Source of the DNA: Cavenderia fasciculata
Taxonomy: Eukaryota > Evosea > Eumycetozoa > Acytosteliales > Cavenderiaceae
DNA length: 64,000 nucleotides
NCBI RefSeq assembly: GCF_000203815.1
Contig: NW_004457737.1
Coordinates: 1,054,001 to 1,118,000 of the forward strand
Reading direction: 5' to 3'
Made by a program: the position numbers and the translations under genes. This document shows positions 36,092 through 47,163 of this stretch, one piece after another (the first letter of the stretch is position 1; every line of letters starts with the position of its first letter). The notes under the pieces are model-generated. The model was not told where the DNA came from, ran no database searches, and saw only the letters and a program-made list of their open reading frames with translations.

Positions 36092-39000
36092 TTACCAGTT
36101 ATTATCCAATTCATAACCAAGTTGAACTAAAATACTTCCTGCCTCTTCTTTGAACCATTGTTTTTGGTTCTTTGTAAAGTAATTTTGCCAGTCTCCAATC
36201 TCACCCTTTCTAAAGAACTTGTTCTTGCTATCGCCTTCCTCTTGGAATCCACCTGGACTGGTCTTGTCGTCGGTGGAGAGGGGCTCGGCTTCGTCGGGGT
36301 CGAGGTTAAGGAACCGGTACATTTCAGCACGTGTTTCTTCTGGGAAACGATGTAGCTCTTCGTAACGGACGATATGCACCTTGGTGGGTGGATTCTTCAT
36401 CTCACCAAGACTCTCGACTAATTGGAAATCCTCTCGAGCACGTGTTGCCCATGACTTGGCAACGTGTCTAAAGCAGACTTCCTTGTCGAGTAGTTGGCCG
36501 GGGTGCTTTTTAAAGTAGAGTGGGTCGGATTTGTAGCCATTGACATAGACGGGGTCGACCAGGTACTTGGACTGACCACCACACCAATTTTCAAAGCCAC
36601 CTAGTCTCACGTAATGCCAAAATAGTGATACGAGGACATCACGACCATCACGCATGATGACAATGTAACGAGCGCCTGAAATGAGTGGTGATAGTGGTGA
36701 AGGGGTCTTTTCACCAACCCAGCTGATCAGTGGCGCCGTGGCGGGTGACACGCCCGACAATACTAGGTTTCTGACAAACGAACGATACCACTTTCTCGTC
36801 AAAGATATGTATGGCTCACGAGCAGCAGCCCAGTGAGAATCGGTGAATTTGTCAAGAGCATCTTCGAGTAGATGGAAATGGAATTCTTGTTGTGCCAACA
36901 ATATTCGTGGATGCAAGTTGAGTACCTTTTTGAGCCATGATGTTCCACTCTTTTCATGACCTCTGACAAAGAGCAAACCAATATGGTCTCTGCTTTCCAT
37001 CATGGGGTTGGGTGTTGTACTCTCCATATCCTCCAATGAAATAATGTCGCTTGATATCTCTTTTATACCTCCTTTACCCTTGTCACATTGTTGTTGCAAT
37101 TGTTTGGATCGTTGTTGAACATTTATAATTTCATTTAAATATACATTTTTGGAAATTAAGAAATGTCTTGTTGCCAAAGGTGCCAATCCCATTGTAGGTG
37201 GTAATATTGCTAAAAGAAAATTAAACAAAAAATATATTAATATAAACTAAACTATTTTAAATTATCTATCTTTTTTTTTTTTTTATATTTATATTTACCT
37301 TCAAAATATTTCATAACTCTTAATTCTTGATTATAAGTACTTGATCCATCAACTTCAAATTTGTTTGTAAAGAATAGGTTGTTTGGGATGGTTTCTAAAT
37401 TGTATCCTTTGTTTGTAGTTTCTGCGTACAGTTCCCATGCACCTCCATAGTCTAGTTCATCCTCGACATCTTTGTTTTCGTAACGACGTCCGACAGCGTC
37501 GAGGACCGAACGCTTCATAAATACATTGTTGGCACCGTAGCAATTGTACAATATACCATTCATTCCCAAACATCCCATATATACACCAGTGATACTTGAA
37601 ACCTTGCTAATGTTGTCGTATTGAAGCGACGATGAAATTAAATCGGCATTGGTAAACTCTTCCACTTGAATGAGTGTGCGCAGAGTACTGAGACTGGGCC
37701 AATCATACTTGTCAATGAATAGAACAAAGTCGCCGGTAACAGTTTCGTGGATACTCTTGCTGTTCCACGGTTGGAACCATTGGTCGACGAGAAACTCGGA
37801 TACGGTGGCCACCTTGGGTTGTTGGAGTGACGCCATTTGGAGGGTACTCGTAAACTCGGCCAAATATTGTTGTTGTTGAGCGCGTGGTTTCTTTGCCTGC
37901 GTTGAAAATGTTGATATGGCAATGACCAACTCTATACGAAGATGCTCCAGTGACTCGTCGGCGTACATTTGGTCGTCGAGTGATTGCAATGCTTTTATAA
38001 ATTCGACTTGATTGGTTTCATCGTACACTAGTACAATCGATATCTTTTTCAGAGTTATTTTTCCGTTTTTGGTGTCGTCTTGCTGCGACTGTGCACCATT
38101 GATATGTACGACTGAATGCCAATTACTCCATATTCTTTGACGTGTCCATTCGTCGATTGCCATTCTCGCCGGTTTGACACCTTGATCAAGACAGGCAGAC
38201 AGCTTCTTGACGAGTGATGCTGGCTTGGGGATGAATAGTGAGCGGTCGCGGTCTTCGGGATGGATGAGCTCGGGGATACCGCCAACCTGCGACGCGATGA
38301 ATGCCAGGCGATGGGTGAGACACTCGAGTACCGTGTTGGGCGAGTTGTCGATGGGCGATGGGATGACAACCAGCTTTTTCTCACGATCAAAGGTGAGGTA
38401 TTGGATGGCCTCGGTGTGAGACTTGCCAATGAGTATGTGACACTTGATTTCAAGTCGGTTACACTTGTTGGCGATATAGTGGTCTGCCATCATGTTGATC
38501 TCGGTCAACTTGGTGTTGGCGCCGAGGAATGTGATGACGACCGACTCTTGTCGCAAACGGTCGACTAGACGCTCAACAGCCTTGATAAACACATCCAGCC
38601 CTTTTCTCGACTCGAGTCGTCCGAAAAAGATAATCTCGTCAAATGAACGTGTCATCTCGCGGTCAATATTGTTAGAGTCGACTTGTGCGGGTGGTAGCAG
38701 GTTCTGGTGCACGTAGCTGTTGCGTGGGAGAATCCACCCGTTGCGACGCATCCAGTTGAGCATGTAGTTGGACGGCGACACGAGCCAGTCTGACATTTCG
38801 ACGGCGCGACGCTCCAAATAGTCGACTTCAAAGTGCTTGCCGTCGTCGAGGTTGGCCGAGTTGGCCGTACGCTCCCACAAGTGCGGTCCGTGTCCTCCAA
38901 TCACAAAAATGGTCTTTTCAAACGTCCACCCTTGGTGTCGCGCCAGCGTGCTAAAGTATCCAATCCCTCCATTGTCGTGAAAGTGTATTATATCGAAATG

Positions 39001-39726
39001 GTTGTTGTTCTTGACCTCTTCGTCGCGCAGCCATTCGTATGTCTTGTACGACCGCAGACAGGGGCCCGTGCACCCAGCCACACCCTCCAATAGAGAGAAC
39101 CCGCTGCCCTCTGTCGCAGCAGCCACCATGACAGGGTCGATCTCCTCGCCTGCCACAGTCACTGCGCTGCCCGACGTCTTTTTCTTCTTTTCTTGCAAGT
39201 CCAATATAACCAATGTAATGTTACGTTTGGCGTACAAGTCGACCCAATGCTCGGCCGTCAACTTCTTGACTTGGTTGACCAACAACACCGTGACGTGGTG
39301 TCCGTCGCTCTGCAGACGCTGTGCCAGTGCCGTGTATGCCGTGCCAATGCCGCCGCCCAGCACAGGTCCCTCAATCTCGGTGGTCACCAGACACACCTTG
39401 CGTTTCTTTAGTCCAGATGCCGTCGTCCACGCTTCCTTGTTGAACTGATGCGGCGTCGGTATGACGTTGGGATCGGTCTCGTCAGGATCGTAGTTGTGCA
39501 AAAAGGGGTACACTACATCCTTGTCGTCTATGTTGTTTATCGTCCTCCCATTGATTGCCAAGCTAGGATGCAACGTCTTGTAGTTGTTATTATTGTCTAA
39601 CGATGGTAGATAGGTTGAATTGTTTGTCGAGTGGTACCATAGATATGCACTGTTAAACAGTAATACCATAATACATAATATAAACAAATTATAAAATGAT
39701 TTACTATAGTTCATCCATCTCGCCAT
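36092..39726 (-). CDS. Membrane-anchored GT4 / GT2-like / sulfotransferase fusion
   Basis: Two exons, 39726-37299 and 37209-36092, join in frame to 1181 aa. Residues 12-32 form a signal-anchor, giving the type II topology of Golgi enzymes. Residues 108-500 form a GT-B (GT4) glycosyltransferase: GGGIGTAYTALAQRL, FDIIHFHDNGG, IIFFGRLESRKGLDVFIKA, SPNTVLECL and VGGIPELI. Residues 558-790 resemble a GT2 domain (SIVLVYDETNQVEF, DFVLFIDKYDWPSL, GANNVFMKRSVLDAVGRR). The second exon is a PAPS sulfotransferase, with HEKSGTSW at 894-901 (5'-phosphosulfate loop), RDGRDVLVS at 996-1004 (3'-phosphate site) and RKGEIGDW at 1143-1150. The sulfotransferase frame has no ATG before its conserved part and opens at a splice acceptor in phase with the donor after KYFE, so the fusion is supported. 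It plausibly builds and sulfates one glycan. The GT2-like domain has a weak DxD (DKYD) and may be inactive. Confidence 0.82.
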
Positions 39727-40544
39727 TATAAATATATCTAATGTGTATTGTGTGTTGTGTGTTTGTTGTTTACAACTATTTTATAATATTATTATTATTC
39801 TACTTTTCTTTTTGTTTAAAACATCTATTATCTTTTTGTTTGTTATCTATCTATCTATCTTCTAATATTTAGAGTGTGTGAATTATATATGATTAGGCAG
39901 CAAGAGTGTAGAGTGTTCTAACATTAGAGATGTGTAAATATTCGTATATTGTAGGACGCGCAGGCAATAAACAACCTAATATCACGGTTTGACTGTTTTC
40001 ATAGACCCTGGGTTCCCAACGCCAACGATTTTTTTGACGACTTTGAGCAACTGCAAGAAAATTCCTTGTCATGATCTTCAAACACTAGTTCTGACAAGTC
40101 GTTTATAATTAATACATCATTTTACACAAAGATATTAATAGATAGATACCATCACCAGGTATCTGACAATACAACTATGATAGTTAGCACAGCAAATCGA
40201 TCTTTTTAACTCAACCCAACATCAAAAGAAAGGATCGATGGATGTTTTGTTCAGTAGTAAAAATTAATAGACTAAAACTAGTATAGTAATGTTCCTATAC
40301 CATTATTTTAAAGTTAAACTTTTAGAATATAGTTTATTAATTAATTAGTTAGTTTATTCTCTTTGTGGAGAAAAAAAAACAAAAGTAGTCTAAAAATGGA
40401 AATATTTTAATGAAGTATTGTCCTGTTAGTTTTCAAGGAGGAGAGAGGAAGAATATAGGGAGAAAAAGATAAAATGTCTAGTCTATATTATATTATATCA
40501 TATCAATTTAGAGAGAACAAATAAAACAAACAAACAAACAAACA
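39727..40544. other. Divergent promoter spacer
   Basis: The AT-rich spacer between the fusion-enzyme and stress-protein genes holds GATA/CTAT repeats near 39846-39860 and CAAA repeats just before the ATG at 40545. A block at about 39890-40080 is less AT-rich but has no supported gene. Confidence 0.5.
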
Positions 40545-41226
40545 ATGGTCAATTATTTAATATCAGTTGATGAGAGTAGTAACTCTGAGATTGCAATCTT
40601 GGAGGTTATCAAACATATCTTGGATAAGGAAAAAGATACCCTCTTTTTAATTTCAGTGGCAGAGGATCCAATTACATTCCCATCTTCAGCAATGTCTGCT
40701 GTTATAATGACTGGTATGTATATATAACATATAAACAAAAAATATTAATATTATTTATTAATTTTACTTTTTATTTACTTTCTCTCTAGAATCATTAAAA
40801 GCTATTGAGCAAAAATCAAAGAATATTTTAATACAAAGAGCTGCCATTGCTAAACATTTGGGAGTAAAGAATGTTCGTGCATTATTGGGTCATGGTAATC
40901 ATGTAGGTGAGGCTGTATGCAAAGCAGCTGAAGAAAAGCAGATTGATTTCTTGGTTGTTGGAAGAAGAGGAATGGGTCAAGTCAAAAGAATATTCCTTGG
41001 TAGTACATCTAGATATATTTTAGAACATTCCCCATGCAATGTTATTTGTATCAAGGTATATACATTAATATAGATTATTAAATCAACACAGAAATTAATT
41101 ATTATTTTTATATTAATTTAGGAAACGGAGGAAATGAAATCAAGATTATTAAATGAACAAAGAATAGAACAACAACAAGATGTAGAAAATTATCATGATT
41201 TTGAAAGACTTCATCTTCATATTTAA
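40545..41226 (+). CDS. Universal stress protein (UspA family)
   Basis: Three exons, 40545-40713, 40790-41055 and 41122-41226, join in frame to 179 aa. The protein is a single UspA domain: an opening beta strand YLISVDESSNSEIAI, a middle helix and strand (NVRALLGHGNHVGEAVCKAA), and the ATP-binding signature VVGRRGMGQVKRIFLGSTS followed by YILEHSPCNVICIK. The G-(2x)-G-(9x)-G-S pattern indicates the ATP-binding subclass. A charged Glu/Gln tail of about 33 residues is added by exon 3. Such proteins are small cytosolic ATP-binding dimers linked to stress responses; the exact role here is unknown. It is convergent with the downstream beta-repeat gene. Confidence 0.93.
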
Positions 41227-41513
41227 ATAAATCATTTCTTTTTTAAACTTCAAATAGTTAGTATGCTTGTTGTATAAGATAGACCTGGACAAGAATTTTA
41301 TAAGTTAGAAATTTAAATAAATTAATTATACTTTTCAACTTTTAAGACAAGGCAGAGATCTAATTTTAAAAGGAATTCAAAGAGTCTCAGAATGAACGAA
41401 AAAAAAGAGAAGAACCCAAGTGTAGAATACTCATTATTTTAATTTGGTTATATAAAGAAAATTTTTTTTTTTATTATTCATTTATTAATTCTATTTGAAT
41501 TAATTAGATTGAT

Positions 41514-42367
41514 TTATAATTGAGTGACTGGAACATAGGTGGTTGAGGATTGGAATTCAGTGGTCTTGAAATCCTTTTGCTTCATCCAGTCTGGTTCTTG
41601 CTTTTCAAACTTGGTCAATGGAACCTCTTGAGCGACTTGACGGGTTTCCTTTTGGAGGATGACAGTGTTTTGAGTAGAGGCCATAGTACCCTTGGTGACG
41701 GTGAGGATTGGAGCTTGGAATGGCTTCCAGTTGAGAGTGCAGTTTTCAGTCTTTTGGAGGATAACTTCTGGTTTGCCTTGGAGCTCAGATACACGGACAA
41801 TTGGCTCGCTCTTGAACAACTTGATAATTGGGTCTTGGTTGGTTACTTGGATCTTTGGAGCCTCACACATGGCAATGGAGATTTGTGGCTTGGCAGATTG
41901 GATCTTGACCTCTGGCTTTTGTTGGTTGATGACAACTTGAGCCTTTGGTTGGTTGACGTGGACAATTGGTTCCTTTTGAATAAACTCAATCTTGGGAGTG
42001 ACAGTGTTGACGTCGATGATGGGAGCTTGTTGCTCGAGGAAAATACGTGGAGTTGGTTGCTCAATGTCGACTTGGGCTGGTGGAATGGTCACGTCGGCAG
42101 TAATGGTCTTTTGGTAAACTTCAACAGATGGAGCATTCTCTCTGATTAAAATTTCAGATCCCATTTCAGTAATATTAATAGTATCCTTTCCTAAAAAAAA
42201 GAAAAAAAAAAAAAATTAATATTCAAACTTAAAATCAAAGAATATATATTTTTTTTGTATTATTTACCTTCATTGACTTGAACATGAGTTTGTGGTTTCT
42301 CGACCAATACTCTTTGTCTTGGTTGTTCCAACTTGACAACTCCTCTTTCAGTGAATGGTGAAGACAT
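41514..42367 (-). CDS. Beta-strand repeat protein, short form
   Basis: Two exons, 42367-42268 and 42190-41514, join in frame to 258 aa. From about residue 15 to 185 the chain is a run of degenerate repeats of roughly 10-11 residues of the type xPxIxVxQxxP (PRIFLEQQAPIIDVNTVTPK, EPIVHVNQPKAQVVINQQKP). Alternating hydrophobic residues suggest short beta strands stacked as a solenoid or fibre-like rod. There is no signal peptide, membrane segment or catalytic motif. The C-terminal 70 residues are non-repetitive (EPDWMKQKDFKTTEFQS). The divergent neighbour at 43224 shares the same repeat style but adds a scramblase-like domain, so the two are probably paralogues by inverted duplication. Function unknown; a structural role is my inference. 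Confidence 0.85.
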
Positions 42368-43223
42368 GATTATTTGTTTAAAGTGTTAAGGTAAAAATCT
42401 AAGTTTAGATAATTATTATTAATGGTGCTTGAGTTAATTTAAAGTTGTTGTTGTATTGTAAACTACTTTGAATTGTTGTTTGAGTAAAGGAAGTATTGAA
42501 TTTTGGAGTACTTTTATATGGGTTGGGTTTGTTGGCTACTTTGAAAAAAAAAAGACAACAATCAAAAGATTTAATAATTTAAAAATCAAAAGTAATAATT
42601 ATAATTTTTTGAATTATTTCAATTGTTGTTTTTGCCAGATTTAGTATTTTTCTTGGCGGCAATCCAAAAAGATTGTTTAATTTCAAGATTATCTAATCAT
42701 TGTAATCAAATTATTACCATGGACATTTGCATTTCTACCAATACGGGTAACTTTTTCAATTTCCTTGTTTGGAAATTTTTGGAAAAACTATTATTTTTTC
42801 GTTTTTAATATCTCGTACGATATCGATTTTCGAAGAGGTGGATATTTTCTCGTGTGTTGTCAATATAAACAGATAAGATGATAAGAGTGTTTGGATCTGG
42901 TACTATTCCAGAGAGAGAAGAGATTCAACAAATTAATTAAATTTTAAATTTTTTCAAAGAGACTACAAACTTGGCGTAAACAGCTCCTTTAAAGACCCTC
43001 TTTACTTCCAACTTTTAATTCATTTAAACATTTGATAATAATAATAATATAAACTTAATATTAGTAAGTTGAAAATAGTTATCACAAACACAAACATAGA
43101 CTTTGATTATTATTTCAAAGTCTGTCTGTCTTGTCAACAATCCTTTTTTTTTTCTATTTTGATAATTAACATACTTTTTGTTTTTTTTTTTCCAACCAAG
43201 GTATTATTTAAAAAAAAGATAGA
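42368..43223. promoter_or_regulatory. Shared promoter region of two divergent beta-repeat genes
   Basis: An 856-bp AT-rich spacer between two related divergent genes, so regulatory elements may be shared. T-runs precede the ATG at 43224. A short minus-strand frame inside 42640-42800 (EIEKVTRIGRNANVHGNNLI) looks protein-like but is closed by stops on both sides and remains unexplained. Confidence 0.5.
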
Positions 43224-44791
43224 ATGGTAGTAGAAAAAGCAACACAATCACCAGTTCAATTAAAGAAGAACTATGGCCAAGATGAAGAAGTCAAGCCACG
43301 TCTCAACTATGACTTGAACGTCAAGCAAAAGCCAGCCTTTATCACCTTGGAGAATCCACAATGCCAGTATATTCTGGATGAGCAGTCCCGTCACATCAAC
43401 GTCGAGCGTCAGTCCCCCTACATTAACATTGGTCGTGCCGCCGACGTCATCCAAGTCAACGAGGAGCCGGTCCAAATCAACTGCCAGCCATCTGCCGCCG
43501 AAGTACTCGTCGAGAATGGCCAACCCATCGTCGAGGTTGAGCAAAAGGCACCCGAGATTGAAATCGAGCAATTCATGCCCAAGCTCTACCTCAAGATGCC
43601 ACCAATCAAGGTGTACTTGGAGATGGACGGTGCCCCAGAGATTTTGATGGATCCAGTCCCACCAAGTGTCAAGGTCAAGCAATCCGACCCACTGGTCCGC
43701 TTCACCAACACCAATCCAAAGGTCATGTTGAACCAAGCACCACCCAAGTTACTCGTCTCCCAATTGCCATCGCAAGTCGAAGTTATTCCATCGGCCAAGG
43801 CATCGATCCAAGTCAAGGAGAACCAACCAATCGTCTCGTTCACCGAAGGTGCTCCCACTCTCCGTGCACTCGAATGCGGCCAACCCAAGATCTCATACTC
43901 TCAACCAGACCCAGAGCTCAGCTACACCGAATGCGGTCCACGTGTCTATATCTCCCAAAAGGACGCATCCGTCTCGCTCAAGCACGAGGCACCCACCGTC
44001 AGTGTCACTCCAAGAGAGCCAACCGTCTCGATCAACCACCGTGCCCCCAAGATCGACGTCCAACGTCACCCAGTTGCCGTATCTGTCGTTGAGCCAGCCA
44101 CCACCGTCCACTTTGGCAAGCCAGGCAGCAAGTTGGAGAGCGAATGGGTCCAACTCAAGACCACCGAGACCACCCTCGCCAAGCAGATCCAACAAACCAA
44201 TATCACCGGCACCACCTATGCTCAATGGTGCAACAGTCTCTTGTCGTGTGACTCGTTCAACGCCCAACAAGGTGCCCGCAACTCGTTTGTCGTCTTTGGC
44301 GGCGGTGAAGCCAAGCTCTTGGAGGCCTTCAAGACCGACAAGGGTAACCATACTTTCAATTTGAACCTCCGCAACTCTGCCGGTGAATTGTTGTTCAAGT
44401 GCGAATCCGAAGGTAAGCTCCTTCGTATGTGGGACTCTAGCAATGTTCAATTTGGTTGGATCGACTGTACCGCCACTCACGTCGACGTATTCAATGCTTC
44501 TGGTGCCAAGGTATTCAGTTTGATTCCATCTGCTAATAGCTGGAAGTTTGATATCCAAGATTTAAGTATGTATAAAAAAAACTGTAATAATCATAAGATA
44601 TAGATATTAATACAACTTTACCTTACTCTTCTTTTAAATGTTTTATATATTTAGGTTTAGTTAAACTCGGTTACTTACAACGTGAAGGTAAGCTCTCTGG
44701 TTATGACTTGAAGTTCCCAAGAGAGTGGAAGTCTGATAACAAGATGTTACTCTTGGGTTCTCTCTTCCTCATCGACAGTGTATTTGATTAG
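43224..44791 (+). CDS. Beta-strand repeat protein with scramblase-like C-terminal domain
   Basis: Two exons, 43224-44565 and 44655-44791, join in frame to 492 aa. Residues 30-300 are about 20 degenerate 10-12-residue repeats (QSPYINIGRAADVIQVNEEP, APEIEIEQFMPKLYLKMPPI, EAPTVSVTPREPTVSINHRA) predicted to form stacked beta strands. Residues of about 345-492 are globular: FVVFGGGEAKLLEAF, NLRNSAGELLFKCESEGK, then DLKFPREWKSDNK and MLLLGSLFLIDSVF. The last part closely resembles the end of phospholipid scramblases and LURP-type tubby-fold proteins, where an acidic/Lys segment precedes a hydrophobic LLG..FLID helix. Codon usage is strongly C-ending (GTC, AAC, CGT, ACC), suggesting high expression. 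No signal peptide. The scramblase-like call is a fold-level resemblance, and activity is not implied. The short paralogue lies divergently upstream. Confidence 0.85.
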
Positions 44792-45028
44792 ATCAATCAT
44801 CCTACACTCTTTAACTACTTTTGAAAAATAAATAAATACATAATCCCAATTTAAACATATAAATATAGAGTATATAACTTATAATATTTATAAATATAAT
44901 ATATTTGTTTTTAAAATAAATTAATATACTTTGAGTGAATGAAATTGGTGTCTTATTTTTTAATTTAAATTAGTCATAAGTAGTTACTATCATGACTCTA
45001 GTTTATAGATACAACAAAATAGCTATTA

Positions 45029-46945
45029 ATGGATAGAGATAGATGTTATTTTATATATGGTAGTAGTTATCTACCTAACATTATCATCTATCAAATAGTT
45101 GAAGAGTTGGTGAATGACATTGATTTGATATGTCTGTTGTTCACTTGTAAACAGTTTTATTATAACTTTAGACAACAATACAAGTGTCGATTCAAAGGTG
45201 TATCATTAATAGATAAATCATCAGACACATATAAAATAAGATACAACACTCTCTATGCTATCCAATCATTCCATCTTGGATCATTCACCGATATATTTCA
45301 TAGATCAATCTCAAATCAACTTGTCAAGAGCTGCAACATACCATTATTTAATTACGATAATAATAATAATAATAATAGTAGAAGTAGAGATGATTCGATT
45401 GAAAAGTCTGTAATATTAGTTGATGATATTGATGATAATCTTTTGGTGGATGATCTACCAGATACTATCAAATGGTTATCCATCGATAGTTCTGGTAGAC
45501 CACTCACATTAGAAGATGGATGGAAGTTACCAAGTGAGTTGGAAAGTCTAGAATATATGTCATACAATAGTGGTATGGTTGGATTAGGTGTACTACCAGA
45601 GACATTGACCGAATTGACTTTGGACGTACCTCCCCATGGTCTCGCAGACGGTGTGATTCCTCAGTCAGTACAAACACTCGTACTCAAGAACAATGATGTA
45701 TTTGGTGCACCGGATATAGTGCGATCGGAGTACCACCTTCCTCATCGTCTCTCACACCTCTACATTTATTTCGCAATCGATACTCTGTCGCTGCAGTTCC
45801 CACCGACTCTCAAGTCTCTCACATGGTGGACACCTCCATTGACACCCGACTATATGTTTCCAACAAGTCTTGTCTATTTGAAACTAGTCATCCATGATAC
45901 CCTCAACTATCCGTTAAACCTCTCACTTCTCACATCGCTTCAAACACTCAAAATCAATGCAAGAATATATTTTGTCAATGAACCAACGCCAAGTGACTAT
46001 CTACGTCTTCCACCAAACCTCACCAGTCTCACCCTCCATGCCAAAGCCACAATCGAGTCATTGACATTCTTTCCAAAGAGTTTGGTCAGTCTTGACACCA
46101 ATTACAATATAGTTAGTGGAGCCATTGACAAGGGAGAGCAACTACCCGACACACTCACCTATTTATGTTTACGGTATTGTCACGGTACCATTCCTGCCGG
46201 GTTCATAGGTCCGACTCTCAAATCTCTCAAACTCACCTTTTCCATTGTACATGCTGTCTTGTTGGAGGGTTCCATTCCAGAGGGTGTACAAACGCTCTCT
46301 GTCAACAACTACCAACACAATGGAATCGTTCAACTCATTCCAAAATCAGTCAATCATTTTAGTTGGTCTGAAAAGACAAGTGTCAAAGAGTATTTAGCAT
46401 TTCCATCAACTATTCGTACACTAGAATATAAGCCAAAGGAGATAGACCCCGCCACTGCTCACTACCAGATTCCATCGTCACTCACTTCATTGACCACCAT
46501 CGCCACACGTTGTTGTCCAACAACAACCTCAAGTGTTGGAGAATATCAGCTGTCAACGTTTTACCAATGTAATGAGGATGAAAACAACAGAAAGTGGATA
46601 CTTCCTAAAACAGTTACATTTTTATCGTTGGAGATACCGCCACAGTCTGTCATATCGCATTTCCGGTTTGATCCAATTATCTATCAAACCAATGTAACTG
46701 AATTGGTATTACAATCAGACTCACGTGATATTATTCATTGTAATATTCAAAGATTTGAAGAGTTAGATATCATCAACAACAATAATAACAGTGATACCTA
46801 TGATGTATTGATAACAGACAAACATTCATTACTTGGTGGTGTAGTCAGACTTGGTAAACAACAACAAAAACTATATTTAAATTGGAAGGGAGGTGTTGGT
46901 GCTAATGGGCCACCTACAATTAGTACCACTATCCCCACTGTTTAA
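45029..46945 (+). CDS. FNIP-repeat protein (tandem copy 1)
   Basis: A single-exon 638-aa protein. Residues 5-60 form an F-box-like N-terminus (YGSSYLPNIIIYQIVEEL, DLICLLFTCKQFYYNFRQ). An Asn-rich linker near residue 110 follows, then an array of FNIP/leucine-rich-like repeats of about 22 residues (LPETLTELTLDVPPHGLADG, IPQSVQTLVLKNND, LPPNLTSLTLHAKATIESL, FPKSLVSLDTNYN, IPEGVQTLSVNNYQHNGI). This is a large dictyostelid expansion; members are thought to be substrate-recognition proteins, possibly with SCF ubiquitin ligases, but none of that can be shown here. The first of three tandem same-strand paralogues, 218 bp from the next coding start, each with its own short AT-rich promoter. Confidence 0.9.
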   Translation: MDRDRCYFIYGSSYLPNIIIYQIVEELVNDIDLICLLFTCKQFYYNFRQQYKCRFKGVSLIDKSSDTYKIRYNTLYAIQSFHLGSFTDIFHRSISNQLVKSCNIPLFNYDNNNNNNSRSRDDSIEKSVILVDDIDDNLLVDDLPDTIKWLSIDSSGRPLTLEDGWKLPSELESLEYMSYNSGMVGLGVLPETLTELTLDVPPHGLADGVIPQSVQTLVLKNNDVFGAPDIVRSEYHLPHRLSHLYIYFAIDTLSLQFPPTLKSLTWWTPPLTPDYMFPTSLVYLKLVIHDTLNYPLNLSLLTSLQTLKINARIYFVNEPTPSDYLRLPPNLTSLTLHAKATIESLTFFPKSLVSLDTNYNIVSGAIDKGEQLPDTLTYLCLRYCHGTIPAGFIGPTLKSLKLTFSIVHAVLLEGSIPEGVQTLSVNNYQHNGIVQLIPKSVNHFSWSEKTSVKEYLAFPSTIRTLEYKPKEIDPATAHYQIPSSLTSLTTIATRCCPTTTSSVGEYQLSTFYQCNEDENNRKWILPKTVTFLSLEIPPQSVISHFRFDPIIYQTNVTELVLQSDSRDIIHCNIQRFEELDIINNNNNSDTYDVLITDKHSLLGGVVRLGKQQQKLYLNWKGGVGANGPPTISTTIPTV

Positions 46946-47163
46946 TTTCAATTCGATTGAAAGTTCAATCGAAATATGTATATATGTGTAGACTGCTGTT
47001 TACAAAAAAAAAAAAGATCTGACCATCAAAAAATCCGCGAGCGAATATGTGCATGTTCACCGAATCAAAACAAGGCAAAGATCAACTTGATACATGTACG
47101 TTGGTTAAAATAAAAAAAATTAATTTATTTATTAATTTTATTTTGTCTATTATTAGTTATAAT

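Noticed and set aside
37210-37228. Independent start for the sulfotransferase at 37228
   Set aside because: The codon there is TTG, not ATG, and it lies within the intron between splice donor and acceptor that join the fusion in phase.
39893-40081. 62-codon minus-strand frame in the spacer before the stress-protein gene
   Set aside because: No family resemblance, splice partner or promoter could be seen.
42623-42808. Plus-strand 61-codon frame in the divergent beta-repeat spacer
   Set aside because: Hydrophobic Phe/Leu-rich composition typical of T-rich DNA. The opposite strand looks slightly more protein-like but is also too short.
47047-47163. Upstream in-frame ATG extending FNIP copy 2 by 39 residues
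   Set aside because: The extra residues are translated from AT-rich spacer, and the paralogues start at the position equivalent to 47164.
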